Below, piece after piece: positions 28,238 through 38,096 of a DNA stretch of 64,000 bases. Made by a program: the position numbers and the translations under genes. Position 1 is the stretch's first letter, and each line of letters starts with the position of its first letter. The stretch is from Rouxiella aceris (GTDB lineage: Bacteria > Pseudomonadota > Gammaproteobacteria > Enterobacterales > Enterobacteriaceae), in NCBI RefSeq assembly GCF_012933545.1, contig NZ_JAADJU010000009.1:1-64000 (forward strand), read 5' to 3'. The notes beneath the pieces were generated by a model, which saw nothing but the letters and a program-made list of their open reading frames with translations, made no database searches and was not told the DNA's origin.

Positions 28238-30718
28238 TTAGTGGTCAGTATCACGTACATCCAGTTTGGCTTCGGTAGGCGGCACGGCCGCTACCGGTAA
28301 CTCGGAAGGCATGCCAGCGCTCTCAATGGTCAGACGAATATCCGGAGTGATCAAATCGCTGAGGATGGTGTAGATCTCGCGAGTATGTTCAGGGATAGCG
28401 TCACCAATATCGTTGATATAACCTTCATCACGCAGCGTGCCTACCAGGGTGGTAAACACGGCTTTGTCGAAGAACTCCGGCGCATTGATGCCATGCAGCA
28501 CCGAAAGACGCTGGGCCATAATACGGCTCTCTTTTTCCAGAGCTCCGCGGCTGATGCTGGGATTGTTGCTCAGCAGCGACAAGGTAATGGCATAACGCTG
28601 CAGGGTTTCACGTACCCCTGCCGCCAGTAACTGCAACGGCCTGCTGCGTTGCGGGTTAAGCACCAGGCTATCGCCTTCAAGCTTAATCAATCCCTGGCGT
28701 GCCAGTTCGGCGCTCAGCACATTAAGCACTTCGGGCAGATGATCTTTGCTGTAGTGCATAAACAGCTCGGCTTTGATCATTGGATAAATCAGTTCAATCT
28801 GGCGCAGCAGTTCGCCTTGAGTGACCTGGCGATGGTACATCACGATGCAGGCGATCAGCGAAGGCAGCACCAGCAGGTGGTGAATATTGTTACGATAGTA
28901 GGTCATCAGGATTGCCTGCTCACGCGGCAGAATGATGATATCGCCAATACTGTCCTTCTCGACTTCAAACTTGTTCATATGCAACGCATGATCCAACAGC
29001 TGATCGGCGCTCAGGTTCGGCACCGTGGAGTCTGCGGTATAAGGCACATTGCGCAGCAGCTGCAGGTAGCAATCAAGCTGTTCGATCAGCTGTTCCCGCG
29101 TCAGGGAGCGCTGACGCGAGGCCAGCAGCGCAGTTGAGCACAGGTTCATGGCGTTGGCGGCTGCCGAGTTGTTGATGCGCACCATAATCTGGTTGGCAAT
29201 ATCCTGCACCGCAGGCGTCAGCCAGCTGGGACGGTGTGCTTCGATAGGATCGATAGCGTCACGCCAGTGAGGCACGGTCTGGTTAAGATAAGGGGTTAAA
29301 TGCAGTGGTTCGCCAAAGTTGACGTAGCCCTGACCCAGGTTGCGCAGTTTTCGCAAGCCATTGATCATCTGCATAAAGCTCTCTTTCTCTTTGGTCGCAC
29401 CGCGTAGCTCTTTGGCGTAGGTGCCGACTTCCATGACGTGCTCGTAGCCAATATAAATCGGTACCAGCGTAATAGGACGCGAGCCGCCGCGCAGCATGGC
29501 CTGGATGGTCATGGCCAGCGTGCCGGTTTTTGGCTCCAGTAAACGTCCGGTTCGCGAGCGGCCACCTTCCACAAAGTATTCTACCGAGTAGCCACGGGTA
29601 AACAGTTCCCCCAGGTATTCGCGGAACACCGTGGAGTAAAGTTTATTGCCCTTAAAGGTACGGCGAATAAAGAACGCCCCCAGACGGCGGAAGATAGGAC
29701 CGGCGGGCCAGAAGTTGAGGTTGATACCCGCAGCGATATGCGGTGGCACCAGCCCCTGGTGATAGAGCACGTAGGAGAGCAACAGATAGTCCATATGGCT
29801 GCGATGGCAGGGAACATAAACAATCTCCTGTCCATCCTGCGCCAACTGACGCACGCGCTCGGCGTTATGCACGTTGATGCCTTTATACAGACGGTTCCAG
29901 GTCCAGCTCAGCACGCGGTCGGAAAGGCGCACGGTCTCGTAACTGAAGTCGGCGGCAATCTCTTCCATTAATGCGATGGCATTTTGCTGGGCTTTATCCA
30001 GGGAGATTTTTTTACTGCGCGCTTCATCTTCAACCGCTTTTTCGATGGCTTTCGAGGCCAGCAGCTTGTTGAACAGATCCTGCCTCACCGGCAGGCGCGG
30101 CCCGACGGCAGCCAGTCTCTGCCGCGAAAAGTGCATACGCGCGACGCGAGCCAGTTTATGGGCAATGGTTTTGTCGGTGCCGTGCTCGGTGGCCATATCG
30201 CGCAGCGAGACGGTATTGGAGAAACGGACAAAACTGTCGCGCCCCAACCACAGTACGGCAAAGAATTTCTGGATACCGTTTAGTACGCGCAGATGCGGCG
30301 TTTGCTGGCCTTCACGGCCCGGAGCGCGGCCAAACATCACCGATACCGGCAGCATCTGAATATCCAGGTTAGGATTATTGCGATGCAGATCCAGATAGTC
30401 GTGGAACAGTTTCACCGACTCTTGTTTCGGCTGGAAATAGTTGAATACGCGCGGTCCTTCGCCAATAAACACATGGCTTGGCAGATGTATGCCGTCTATT
30501 TCCAGGGGAATAAGCGGATCGGGCAAATTCTGCGCCAGACATTGTGTCCGTAGCGTCAGAAGATCGGCCTTTGAGTTATAAGGTAAAACATACAGAATCG
30601 GACGGGTTGGGTCGAGACGTAGCTCGGTAACCGGATCTGTAGGAATGACCTTGCTTTTTACCAGCAATTTTAGCGGTAAATTCAATAGGGTATAATAAAG
30701 TCTACGCCAACCTGACAT
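28238..30718 (-). CDS. plsB: Glycerol-3-phosphate 1-O-acyltransferase
   Basis: PlsB acylates glycerol-3-phosphate at position 1, starting phospholipid synthesis at the inner membrane. The 826-aa protein is colinear with E. coli PlsB (807 aa). It has the acyltransferase motif HRSHMD, the [11 protein letters not shown] block and the VPIYIGYE block. The reading frame is open to a TTG at 30820 that has AAGGAG just before it. The MSGWRRLYY start matches the established E. coli N-terminus, so the longer form remains possible. It is divergent from dgkA, as in E. coli. Confidence 0.94.
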   Translation of the reverse strand: MSGWRRLYYTLLNLPLKLLVKSKVIPTDPVTELRLDPTRPILYVLPYNSKADLLTLRTQCLAQNLPDPLIPLEIDGIHLPSHVFIGEGPRVFNYFQPKQESVKLFHDYLDLHRNNPNLDIQMLPVSVMFGRAPGREGQQTPHLRVLNGIQKFFAVLWLGRDSFVRFSNTVSLRDMATEHGTDKTIAHKLARVARMHFSRQRLAAVGPRLPVRQDLFNKLLASKAIEKAVEDEARSKKISLDKAQQNAIALMEEIAADFSYETVRLSDRVLSWTWNRLYKGINVHNAERVRQLAQDGQEIVYVPCHRSHMDYLLLSYVLYHQGLVPPHIAAGINLNFWPAGPIFRRLGAFFIRRTFKGNKLYSTVFREYLGELFTRGYSVEYFVEGGRSRTGRLLEPKTGTLAMTIQAMLRGGSRPITLVPIYIGYEHVMEVGTYAKELRGATKEKESFMQMINGLRKLRNLGQGYVNFGEPLHLTPYLNQTVPHWRDAIDPIEAHRPSWLTPAVQDIANQIMVRINNSAAANAMNLCSTALLASRQRSLTREQLIEQLDCYLQLLRNVPYTADSTVPNLSADQLLDHALHMNKFEVEKDSIGDIIILPREQAILMTYYRNNIHHLLVLPSLIACIVMYHRQVTQGELLRQIELIYPMIKAELFMHYSKDHLPEVLNVLSAELARQGLIKLEGDSLVLNPQRSRPLQLLAAGVRETLQRYAITLSLLSNNPSISRGALEKESRIMAQRLSVLHGINAPEFFDKAVFTTLVGTLRDEGYINDIGDAIPEHTREIYTILSDLITPDIRLTIESAGMPSELPVAAVPPTEAKLDVRDTDH

Positions 30719-30843
30719 AAAAACGTGAAGCCTCTTGTTAGCAATTCGCCGCAAGGATACCAGAAACCCGGTATGAGATCTGTGGTGATAGGACAACGAA
30801 TTCAGGTTAAAATGCCCCAAATTCTCCTTAAAAACCTAAATAA

Positions 30844-31212
30844 ATGACAAATCAAGTCACTGGATTTACCCGAATTTATAAGGCTGCCGGGTATTCGTTA
30901 AAAGGTTTATCTGCTGCCTGGAAAAATGAAGCTGCATTTCGTCAGGAGGTTATTGTCGTCATCCCTGCCATCTTACTGGCATTTTACCTTGATGTGAGCA
31001 GCATCGAACGTATTTTAATGGTTGGCGTGATGATCCTGGTGCTGGTTGTCGAATTATTAAACAGTGCGGTCGAAGCTGCTATCGATCGTATCGGTCCCGA
31101 GATCCATCCTTTATCGGGGCGTGCCAAAGATATGGGTTCAGCGGCAGTGTTAATCACTATCCTCTTTGCCATTCTGACCTGGACAATAATCCTGGTGCCG
31201 CACTGGCGCTAA
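30844..31212 (+). CDS. dgkA: Diacylglycerol kinase
   Basis: DgkA phosphorylates diacylglycerol to phosphatidic acid, recycling lipid left from osmoregulated glucan synthesis. The 122-aa product has three transmembrane helices and the signature ELLNSAVEAAIDRIG with the catalytic glutamates. It matches the E. coli length. It is divergent from plsB and 105 nt upstream of lexA. Confidence 0.96.
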   Translation: MTNQVTGFTRIYKAAGYSLKGLSAAWKNEAAFRQEVIVVIPAILLAFYLDVSSIERILMVGVMILVLVVELLNSAVEAAIDRIGPEIHPLSGRAKDMGSAAVLITILFAILTWTIILVPHWR

Positions 31213-31272
31213 ATACAGAAAGTCTGTTAATGCCTGTTTTTGTTCACTCTTAGGTTTTCATTCCCGCCTTAC

Positions 31273-31288
31273 CTGTATATACTCACAG
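31273..31288 (+). promoter_or_regulatory. LexA box 1 (lexA promoter)
   Basis: CTGTATATACTCACAG fits the CTGT-N8-ACAG consensus perfectly and is the same as the first E. coli lexA operator. Confidence 0.95.
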
Positions 31289-31293
31289 CTGGA

Positions 31294-31309
31294 CTGTATA
31301 AACAACCAG
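31294..31309 (+). promoter_or_regulatory. LexA box 2 (lexA promoter)
   Basis: CTGTATAAACAACCAG fits CTGT-N8-ACAG with one change (CCAG), like the second operator of E. coli lexA. Two operators 21 bp apart give cooperative autorepression. Confidence 0.9.
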
Positions 31310-31317
31310 GGGGCGGC

Positions 31318-31926
31318 ATGAAAGCACTAACGACCAGACAACAAGAGGTTTATGACCTTATTCGCGATCATATCTCTACCACCGGTATGCCGCCAACCCG
31401 TGCCGAGATCGCCATGCGTCTGGGATTTCGCTCACCTAACGCTGCGGAAGAACATCTCAAGGCCCTGGCGCGCAAAGGCGTTATCGAGATTGTCTCCGGC
31501 GCTTCTCGCGGCATTCGTTTGCTGATGGAAGAAGAGTCCGGCTTACCGCTGATTGGCCGCGTTGCCGCCGGCGAACCTCTGCTGGCTACTCAACATATTG
31601 AAGCTCATTACCAGGTCGATCCGGCCATGTTTAAGCCTAACGCCGATTTCCTGCTGCGCGTCAGCGGCATGTCGATGCGTGATATCGGCATTCTCGACGG
31701 TGATTTGTTGGCGGTGCATAAAACTCAGGATGTGCGTAATGGCCAGGTTGTGGTCGCGCGTATTGATGATGAAGTCACGGTCAAACGCCTTAAAAAGCAG
31801 GGCAATATCGTGCATCTGCTGCCCGAAAACAGCGAATTCGAACCCATCGTTGTCGATCTGCGCCAACAGACCTTTAGTATTGAAGGGCTGGCTGTGGGTG
31901 TTATCCGCAATGGCGACTGGATCTAA
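31318..31926 (+). CDS. lexA: SOS repressor LexA
   Basis: LexA represses the SOS regulon and cleaves itself when RecA is activated by single-stranded DNA. The 202-aa protein has the E. coli length: winged helix at 1-70, cleavage site Ala84-Gly85, and the catalytic dyad Ser119 and Lys156. A longer frame from 31240 runs through the two LexA boxes and is rejected in favour of MKALTTRQQ, which follows AGGGGG. No dinF gene follows it. Confidence 0.97.
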   Translation: MKALTTRQQEVYDLIRDHISTTGMPPTRAEIAMRLGFRSPNAAEEHLKALARKGVIEIVSGASRGIRLLMEEESGLPLIGRVAAGEPLLATQHIEAHYQVDPAMFKPNADFLLRVSGMSMRDIGILDGDLLAVHKTQDVRNGQVVVARIDDEVTVKRLKKQGNIVHLLPENSEFEPIVVDLRQQTFSIEGLAVGVIRNGDWI

Positions 31927-31995
31927 CGCTCCTCGCTGAACATCGCCATGCGTGCGCTGTTCCAGGCCTGCAAAGTTGCTTAATAACGCTTTGCC

Positions 31996-32028
31996 CGTCG
32001 CCCCTTGATTGGGGCGATGTTGTTTTTG
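31996..32028 (+). terminator. Terminator after lexA
   Basis: Stem tcgcccc (31998-32004) / ggggcga (32011-32017), then TGTTGTTTTT. Between this and yjbJ (32029-32312) no gene or other clear signal is seen apart from an AT-rich promoter-like stretch. Confidence 0.7.
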
Positions 32029-32312
32029 GCGGTTGAAATCCTGGTTCAGCGCCTTCTTGTTCTGCCCGGATGATGGCTTTTCCCCTGCTCAGTAGTTAAA
32101 AAAACCTTGCAAAGTCCAAAGGATAAAGCACTTTTCCTGTGGTTTTATATGCTTTGGATTAATCCTAATTCTACCGTTATGACTGATCTTATCTGCAATA
32201 TCAAAATTCCCTACTACAATTATTCTTGTCGAAAGGCATTTATTTTCTGATTGCCCACTGTGGCAGTGGCAGGTAAATGCAGTCTAACCTAAGCGAAACA
32301 GGAGAGTTAATG

Positions 32313-32522
32313 ATGAATAAGGATCAGGCAGACGGTAACTGGAAACAGTTCAAAGGCAAACTGAAAGAAAAATGGGGTAAGCTGACCGACGACGACCTGA
32401 CAGTGGTTGAAGGTAAACGCGACCAACTGGTTGGTAAAATCCAGGAAAGATACGGATATCAGAAAGATGCAGCTGAAAAAGAAGTGAAAGCCTGGGAAAC
32501 GGACAACAAGTACCACTGGTAA
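32313..32522 (+). CDS. yjbJ: CsbD-family stress protein YjbJ
   Basis: A small 69-aa soluble, highly charged protein, the same length as E. coli YjbJ. The start MNKDQADGNWKQFKGKLKEKW and the block LVGKIQERYGYQKD are diagnostic for the CsbD-like family. It is a general-stress (RpoS-type) protein in relatives, of unknown mechanism. AGGAG precedes the double ATG. The second ATG (32313) fits the family, while an upstream in-frame ATG at 32277 would add 12 unrelated residues. Confidence 0.93.
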   Translation: MNKDQADGNWKQFKGKLKEKWGKLTDDDLTVVEGKRDQLVGKIQERYGYQKDAAEKEVKAWETDNKYHW

Positions 32523-32671
32523 TCGCCGCTTATCTGGCACGCAACAATGCATCCTGAGTATAAATGCTGCTCTTACCCGGTAAGCGAACAGGATGCAGGG
32601 TACAAGGAGGTACCCAATTCTGCATTTTCTACGTTACGACTCCCCCCTACGATGATCCCCTTAACAGTGCT
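32523..32671. other. yjbJ-zur convergent intergenic region
   Basis: Short region between convergent genes. It contains an imperfect inverted pair (gcatcctg/caggatgc at about 32548-32596), but no clear T-tailed terminator. Confidence 0.35.
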
Positions 32672-33181
32672 TCAGCGCTTTTTCACGGCAATGCTATGAT
32701 CGTGTTCGCAACAATCGTGGCTGTCGCAAGATTCAATCACCGAACACTCTGCGCAAAGGCCATGGGCCTCGACCACCGAATGCCGTAGGGCAAAACCGGA
32801 GTCTTTCGCCAGCTTGCTCAGACGTTCTTCAATACCGTCGGTGGTTTTCTCGGTAACCAGTCCACAGCGATCGCAGATAAACAGCGCCGAGGTGTGGCTT
32901 GGCTCTTCAAAATGATGGCAGACCACATAACTGTTGGCGGATTCCACGCGGTGGATAAATCCCTGCTCCAGCAGAAAATCCAGTGCCCGATAGACCGTAG
33001 GCGGTTTGGCCTGCGGTTCGGTTTTGCGCAACAGGTCGAGCAGGTCATAGGCGCTGATGGCACCAGGTTGCTCCGTCATTAAACGCAACACTTCAAGCCG
33101 CTGCGGTGTCAGCCGAACGCTACGTTGCTGACATAACTGTTCAGCCTGGGTAAGGAGTTTTGCCGTAGTGGTTGAATTCAT
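32672..33181 (-). CDS. zur: Zinc uptake regulator Zur
   Basis: Zur is the Fur-family repressor of high-affinity zinc uptake. The 169-aa protein has the winged helix with TPQRLEVLRLM and PPTVYRALDFLLEQGF, then zinc ligands in CDRCG, CAEC and the His/Cys-rich tail HDCCEHDHS. The frame is open upstream for 69 codons, but MNSTTTAKLL gives the family length (171 in E. coli). The gene is divergent from dusA. Confidence 0.95.
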   Translation of the reverse strand: MNSTTTAKLLTQAEQLCQQRSVRLTPQRLEVLRLMTEQPGAISAYDLLDLLRKTEPQAKPPTVYRALDFLLEQGFIHRVESANSYVVCHHFEEPSHTSALFICDRCGLVTEKTTDGIEERLSKLAKDSGFALRHSVVEAHGLCAECSVIESCDSHDCCEHDHSIAVKKR

Positions 33182-33290
33182 CGCGACGTCTCTGCATAAA
33201 TAGAATACTGATTTTATCATGCTTCTGGAAAATCGCCGAGAGGCATGCGGCAGAACGAGCGGGCACAGCCGATGCTGAATCTTTGTTCTG

Positions 33291-33299
33291 TGATATAAT
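33291..33299 (+). promoter_or_regulatory. Extended -10 promoter of dusA
   Basis: TGATATAAT is a perfect extended -10 (TGnTATAAT) with no good -35, 117 nt before dusA. Confidence 0.6.
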
Positions 33300-33415
33300 C
33301 TGCGGTTCATTCTCGGTCTTATTGCCGAACTACGGTGGATCAGCAAGTTAAGCGCTGTTCTCCCCAAGGCAAAAGACGGGTCCGCCATAAGCCTTTTTCA
33401 GTGAATTTCAGGTCG

Positions 33416-34468
33416 ATGTCAGAGATTACTCATCCAGATAAGCAAACCCTCGTATCAGCGGATGCTGAGACGTCTTTATCGCGCTTTTCAACACAGCGTT
33501 TCTCCATTGCCCCCATGCTGGACTGGACCGACCGCCATTGCCGTCATTTCCATCGTCTGATGAGCCGCGAAGCGCTGTTGTATACAGAGATGGTGACCAC
33601 GGGTGCAATTATTCACGGTAAAGGTGACTATCTGGCGTTTGGCGAACAGGAACATCCTGTTGCCTTGCAACTGGGTGGCAGCAATCCGCAGGATCTGGCG
33701 ACCTGTGCCAAACTGGCGGAACAGCGTGGCTATGACGAAATCAATTTAAATGTCGGCTGCCCGTCAGATCGCGTGCAAAACGGCATGTTCGGTGCCTGTT
33801 TGATGGCTCAGGCTACATTGGTGGCCGACTGCATTAAGGCCATGCGCGATGTGGTCTCCATTCCGGTGACGGTAAAAACGCGTATTGGCATCGACGATCA
33901 GGACAGCTATGAGTTCCTGTGCGATTTTGTGCATCAGGTCTCGACGCGGGGTGAGTGCGATACCTTTATCATCCATGCGCGTAAAGCCTGGCTGTCAGGG
34001 TTAAGTCCTAAAGAGAACCGTGAAATCCCGCCGCTGGATTATCCGCGGGTTTACCAGCTTAAACGTGATTTCCCGCAACTGACGATGGCCATTAACGGTG
34101 GTATCAAGACGTTGGAGGAAGCCAAACTGCATTTACAGCATATGGATGGCGTGATGGTGGGCCGCGAGGCTTATCAAAACCCGTCAATGCTACTGGATGT
34201 CGATAGCCAACTGTTTGGCGCTCAGGCTAACCCTCTCACCGGGCCTGACGTTATCCGCGCCCTCTATCCTTATATTGAGGCCGAGCTGGCTAAAGGGACC
34301 TATCTCGGACATATCACCCGGCATATTCTTGGCCTGTTCCAGGGGATCCCGGGAGCACGGCAGTGGCGCAGACATTTAAGCGAAAATGCCCATAAGCCAG
34401 GGGCAGGGGTGGACGTTGTCGAGCAGGCGTTAATGATGGTCACTCGTCCACAGCAGACGTCGGAATAA
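33416..34468 (+). CDS. dusA: tRNA-dihydrouridine(20/20a) synthase
   Basis: DusA reduces uridines 20 and 20a in the D-loop of tRNA using FMN and NADPH. The 350-aa protein has the FMN barrel start [12 protein letters not shown], the catalytic cysteine in [12 protein letters not shown] and the phosphate-binding [12 protein letters not shown]. Starts at 33335, 33401 (GTG) and 33416 are possible. MSEITHPDK at 33416 is chosen because the upstream residues do not fit the family; its ribosome binding site is weak. dusA often hosts integrated elements in other genomes, but its 5' end is intact here. Confidence 0.94.
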   Translation: MSEITHPDKQTLVSADAETSLSRFSTQRFSIAPMLDWTDRHCRHFHRLMSREALLYTEMVTTGAIIHGKGDYLAFGEQEHPVALQLGGSNPQDLATCAKLAEQRGYDEINLNVGCPSDRVQNGMFGACLMAQATLVADCIKAMRDVVSIPVTVKTRIGIDDQDSYEFLCDFVHQVSTRGECDTFIIHARKAWLSGLSPKENREIPPLDYPRVYQLKRDFPQLTMAINGGIKTLEEAKLHLQHMDGVMVGREAYQNPSMLLDVDSQLFGAQANPLTGPDVIRALYPYIEAELAKGTYLGHITRHILGLFQGIPGARQWRRHLSENAHKPGAGVDVVEQALMMVTRPQQTSE

Positions 34469-34498
34469 ATTCACCAATAGTTGGTTTTTTTAACCACA

Positions 34499-34531
34499 TT
34501 ATTTTACCTGCTCACGCGGCAGGTAAAATAA
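34499..34531. terminator. Hairpin after dusA
   Basis: Perfect 12-bp stem tattttacctgc (34500-34511) / gcaggtaaaata (34519-34530). The A/T-rich base of the stem can act as the U tract in both directions. It lies between dusA and the pspG promoter. Confidence 0.65.
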
Positions 34532-34567
34532 CACTCATAAATTCAAAGTATTAAAAATCACTTCAGT

Positions 34568-34583
34568 TGGCATGCTTCTTGAA
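34568..34583 (+). promoter_or_regulatory. Sigma-54 promoter of pspG
   Basis: TGGCATGCTTCTTGAA matches the -24/-12 consensus TGGCAYR-N4-TTGCW in spacing and in nearly all key bases. pspG is transcribed by sigma-54 with the enhancer protein PspF in E. coli, so this is expected. It lies about 90 nt before the start codon. Confidence 0.8.
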
Positions 34584-34675
34584 AGTACTTGATATCACGA
34601 TCGCGTTTTCCCGGCGAAAGTTTTTGCTGCGGCAGGCGAATTGCCGCCTGCTATTGTTGTTTGAGGAGTGATGCC

Positions 34676-34912
34676 ATGTTGGAAGTATTATTTGTGCTCG
34701 GCTTTTTCTTTATGCTGTTGCTGACCGGCATTTCGTTGCTGGGGATGATTGCGGCGCTGATAGTCGCTTTTGCCCTGATGATGTTTGGTGGCTTGCTGGC
34801 AATTGTTATAAAAATGTTGCCATGGTTGATCCTGGCGGTGGTCGCGGTATGGATCTATCGGGCGGTCAAGCAGCCGGAAAAACTGCGTTATAACCGTCGC
34901 CGCTGGCCTTAA
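34676..34912 (+). CDS. pspG: Envelope stress response protein PspG
   Basis: A 78-aa inner membrane protein with two hydrophobic segments (about residues 2-24 and 27-57) and a basic tail RRRWP. The start MLEVLFVLGFF and the LLTGISLLGMIAALIVA region match E. coli PspG (80 aa). It is an effector of the phage-shock response that protects membrane potential. A longer frame from 34589 begins near the sigma-54 promoter and is rejected. TTGAGGAG precedes the ATG. Confidence 0.92.
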   Translation: MLEVLFVLGFFFMLLLTGISLLGMIAALIVAFALMMFGGLLAIVIKMLPWLILAVVAVWIYRAVKQPEKLRYNRRRWP

Positions 34913-35018
34913 AGGTGGCACTTGCGGCTAACCAAGTATAAAATTCTGTCTTATCAGCGTGATAAGCTACGGCCATTCGTTAAGGGAAATGTAATATTTC
35001 AGTCATAACTTTTACTTA

Positions 35019-35034
35019 TGTGGGATTGATCACA
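35019..35034 (+). promoter_or_regulatory. CRP binding site
   Basis: TGTGG-GATTGA-TCACA fits the CRP consensus TGTGA-N6-TCACA with one change. It lies 107 nt after pspG and upstream of the candidate small RNA, not before a protein gene on the plus strand. Confidence 0.65.
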
Positions 35035-35089
35035 GCTTGAACGATAAAATGCTATTGGTGCTAATTAATCATATTTTTTAACATTGTTG

Positions 35090-35279
35090 GCTGTTAGGAT
35101 GGATGTATCGTGAAACACGAAATGCTTTCATCACCCTCTGGCGAGGTGCAAAAATAGTTGCTTAAGCAACATCGTCTCTCCAGATTTACCTTGCAGTAAC
35201 CTACAGGCAGTACCGTCCCGACCTGGCGTAATGGCAGTCAGGACAGCATAAGAGGGCTCCCTAATCGGAGCCCTTTTTG
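35090..35279 (+). ncRNA. Candidate small RNA between pspG and qorA
   Basis: A 400-nt gap without ORFs has a CRP site at one end and a strong intrinsic terminator at the other: gggctcc (35254-35260) / ggagccc (35267-35273) followed by TTTTT. The terminator points away from pspG, whose transcript would otherwise need a 360-nt untranslated tail. A second hairpin arm pair, gtcccgac/gtcaggac, precedes it (35215-35243). The 5' end is a guess. The alternative is simply a long pspG 3' UTR or a terminator for read-through. I do not recognise it as a named sRNA. Confidence 0.4.
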
Positions 35280-35319
35280 CATGCAAAGATCGCTGCGTTA
35301 TCCGCGAGTATCTAAAGGG

Positions 35320-36309
35320 TTATTTCCCCGGTATCAACAAGCTTGAACCTGTGGTTGCCCGGCTTTCCAGCGTCTGATGGGCGGTTCTTGCCTGGGAAAG
35401 CGGAAACTTCTGCGCTTCTTTGACATCCACCTTGATGGCACCGCTGGCGATCAGCGAGAACAGCTCCTGACTGGCGGCCGTCAGCTCCTGCAGATTGGTG
35501 ACATAGTTATTAAGGGAAGGGCGGGTAACAAACAGCGAGCCTTTCTGATTGAGGATTGCTAAATCCACACCGGTAACCGGTCCGGAGGCGTTGCCAAAAC
35601 TGACCAGCAGACCTTGACGCTGCAGACTGTTTAACGAGTCCAGCCAGGTGCTTTTGCCCACCGAATCATAAACCACGGAGACTTTCTCACCCTGTGTCAG
35701 CTCGGCAACGCGGGCGGCGATATCTTCTTGGTGATAATTGATGGTGGCCCAGGCACCGGCCTCTTTGGCCAGTGCGGCTTTTTCGTCCGAACCGACGGTA
35801 CCGATCAGCCTGGCTCCGAGCGCTTTGGCCCATTGGCAGGCGATCAGACCGACGCCCCCGGCCGCCGCGTGGAACAGGAAGGTATCACCGGCTTTGATTT
35901 TATGGGTCTGAAAGAATAAATAGTACACCGTCAGGCCCTTCAGGAAGGAGGCTGCGGCTTGCTCAAAGCTGATGCTGTCCGGCAGGATCGCCGCTTTCTG
36001 TGCCGAGAGCGTATGAAACTCGCTGTAGGAGCCAAGCGGTGCCTGGGCATAAACCACGCGATCGCCAACCTTGATATGGGTCACCCCGGCACCGACTTTG
36101 CTGACCACGCCAGCCGCTTCGCTACCCAGTCCGGAAGGAAAGGCGGCGGGGGCATAGAGCCCGCTGCGTACATAGGTATCAATATAATTGATGCCGATAG
36201 CTTTATTCTCAACCTGGATTTCGCCTTCGGCGGGATCTTGTGGTTGAAAATCAACATACTCTAAAACGTCGGGTCCACCTGTCGAGCTAAATTGAATGCG
36301 CTTGGCCAT
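35320..36309 (-). CDS. qorA: NADPH:quinone oxidoreductase QorA
   Basis: A 329-aa medium-chain dehydrogenase/reductase of the zeta-crystallin type that reduces quinones with NADPH. The nucleotide-binding motif AAAGGVGLIACQWAKALGA is intact and the zinc ligands of alcohol dehydrogenases are lacking, as in the family. The ORF opens 18 codons earlier, but MAKRIQFSSTG follows AAGGA and fits the E. coli start (327 aa). It is divergent from dnaB, as in E. coli. Confidence 0.94.
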   Translation of the reverse strand: MAKRIQFSSTGGPDVLEYVDFQPQDPAEGEIQVENKAIGINYIDTYVRSGLYAPAAFPSGLGSEAAGVVSKVGAGVTHIKVGDRVVYAQAPLGSYSEFHTLSAQKAAILPDSISFEQAAASFLKGLTVYYLFFQTHKIKAGDTFLFHAAAGGVGLIACQWAKALGARLIGTVGSDEKAALAKEAGAWATINYHQEDIAARVAELTQGEKVSVVYDSVGKSTWLDSLNSLQRQGLLVSFGNASGPVTGVDLAILNQKGSLFVTRPSLNNYVTNLQELTAASQELFSLIASGAIKVDVKEAQKFPLSQARTAHQTLESRATTGSSLLIPGK

Positions 36310-36515
36310 ATGATATTCCTTGTGAACGAGTTTGAATTTTACCCTACGCCAATTGAATGCCACGATCTAGTCAGCCAGTGCGGCGGTTAAGACCGTTTGG
36401 AAATGAGGCATCACAAGGAATTATAATTGGGTATACTGACGCGTTATCAGCGTTCGTCCTGACTCTCAGGCCGGCGTGGCCAAGCCGGTTATTCAAAGTA
36501 GGAAAGTATTCACCA

Positions 36516-37925
36516 ATGGCAGGAAACAACAGACCCACCAACAAACCGAACGAAACCCGCGACCGTCAGATGGAGGGGTTAAAGCTTCCACCTCATTCAT
36601 TAGAGGCCGAGCAGTCTGTGCTTGGCGGGTTAATGCTCGATAACGAGCGTTGGGACAACGTGGCCGAACGCGTCGTCAGCAATGACTTTTTTAGCCGTCC
36701 GCATCGCCTGATTTTTACGGAAATGCAGCGATTGCTGGAAATGAGCAAGCCTATCGACCTTATCACGCTGTCTGAATCCCTCGAGCAGAAAGGGGATTTG
36801 GATTCGGTGGGCGGTTTTGCCTATCTGGCTGAATTATCAAAGAACACTCCCAGCGCCGCCAATATTGGTGCCTATGCCGATATCGTCCGTGAGCGCGCCG
36901 TGGTGCGTGAAATGATTTCGGTGGCCAATGAAATCGCCGATGCCGGCTATGATCCCCAGGGACGCAGCAGCGAAGACCTGCTGGATCTCGCCGAATCACG
37001 GGTATTCCAGATTGCCGAAAGCCGTGCCAATAAAGACGAAGGCCCGAAAAGCGTTGACCGCATTCTGGAAAGCACCGTCGCGCGTATTGAAGAGTTGTTC
37101 CAGCGCCCGCACGATGGCGTCACCGGCGTGTCTACCGGCTACAGCGATCTGGATAAAAAAACCGCGGGTCTGCAAAAATCAGACTTGATAATCGTCGCCG
37201 CTCGTCCTTCAATGGGGAAAACCACCTTCGCCATGAACCTGTGCGAAAATGCGGCCATGATGCAGGAAAAACCGGTGCTGATCTTCAGTCTGGAAATGCC
37301 CGGCGACCAGTTGATGATGCGTATGCTGGCATCACTGTCACGCGTTGACCAGACCCGTATTCGTACCGGCCAGCTCGACGATGAAGACTGGGCGCGCATC
37401 TCCAGTACCATGGGGATCCTGCTCGAAAAACGTAATATGTATATTGATGACTCCTCGGGTCTGACGCCAACGGAAGTGCGTTCCCGTGCGCGGCGTATTT
37501 TCCGCGAACACGGCGGCCTGAGCCTGATTATGATCGACTATTTGCAGTTGATGCGCGTTCCTTCGCTGTCGGACAACCGCACCCTGGAAATTGCCGAGAT
37601 CTCCCGCTCGCTGAAAGCGTTGGCCAAAGAGCTGCAGGTGCCGGTTGTCGCCCTGTCTCAGCTTAACCGTAGCCTTGAGCAGCGTGCCGATAAACGCCCG
37701 GTCAACTCCGACCTGCGTGAATCAGGCTCCATCGAGCAGGATGCCGACTTGATCATGTTTATTTATCGTGACGAGGTCTATCACGACAACAGTGACGAGA
37801 AAGGCATTGCGCAGATTATTCTTGGTAAGCAGCGTAACGGCCCTATCGGTACGGTGCGTTTGACGTTTAACGGCCAGTGGTCGCGCTTTGATAACTATGG
37901 CGGCCCGCAATACGACGAAGACTGA
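36516..37925 (+). CDS. dnaB: Replicative DNA helicase DnaB
   Basis: DnaB is the hexameric 5'-3' helicase at the replication fork. The 469-aa product is colinear with E. coli DnaB (471 aa). It has the N-terminal helical domain, linker, and RecA-like domain with Walker A ARPSMGKTT, Walker B LIMIDYLQLM and the arginine-finger region LRESGSIEQDAD. A frame from 36357 adds 53 unrelated residues and is rejected. AGGAAAG precedes the chosen ATG. Confidence 0.97.
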   Translation: MAGNNRPTNKPNETRDRQMEGLKLPPHSLEAEQSVLGGLMLDNERWDNVAERVVSNDFFSRPHRLIFTEMQRLLEMSKPIDLITLSESLEQKGDLDSVGGFAYLAELSKNTPSAANIGAYADIVRERAVVREMISVANEIADAGYDPQGRSSEDLLDLAESRVFQIAESRANKDEGPKSVDRILESTVARIEELFQRPHDGVTGVSTGYSDLDKKTAGLQKSDLIIVAARPSMGKTTFAMNLCENAAMMQEKPVLIFSLEMPGDQLMMRMLASLSRVDQTRIRTGQLDDEDWARISSTMGILLEKRNMYIDDSSGLTPTEVRSRARRIFREHGGLSLIMIDYLQLMRVPSLSDNRTLEIAEISRSLKALAKELQVPVVALSQLNRSLEQRADKRPVNSDLRESGSIEQDADLIMFIYRDEVYHDNSDEKGIAQIILGKQRNGPIGTVRLTFNGQWSRFDNYGGPQYDED

Positions 37926-38096
37926 TCGGTTACCGGGCTAGCTTACTTGCCAGCTTGTGTCCGGGCAGTGCTCACCCTCCTCACGTACCGATGTACGCTG
38001 CGGTTGTTGCGCGCTGGCCGCATGCAATCTGCCTGCGCCGCTGACGCCCTGACGATCGAATAAAGAAAAACATCAAAATCATTAAAAGGACAAGTA
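37926..38096. other. dnaB-alr intergenic region with palindromic stretch
   Basis: A 171-nt gap with a G/C-rich middle containing cgtac-cgat-gtacg (37985-37998) and further partly symmetric sequence to about 38050. It resembles short intergenic repeats of enterobacteria, but no second copy occurs in this window. AAAGGA precedes alr. Confidence 0.35.
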
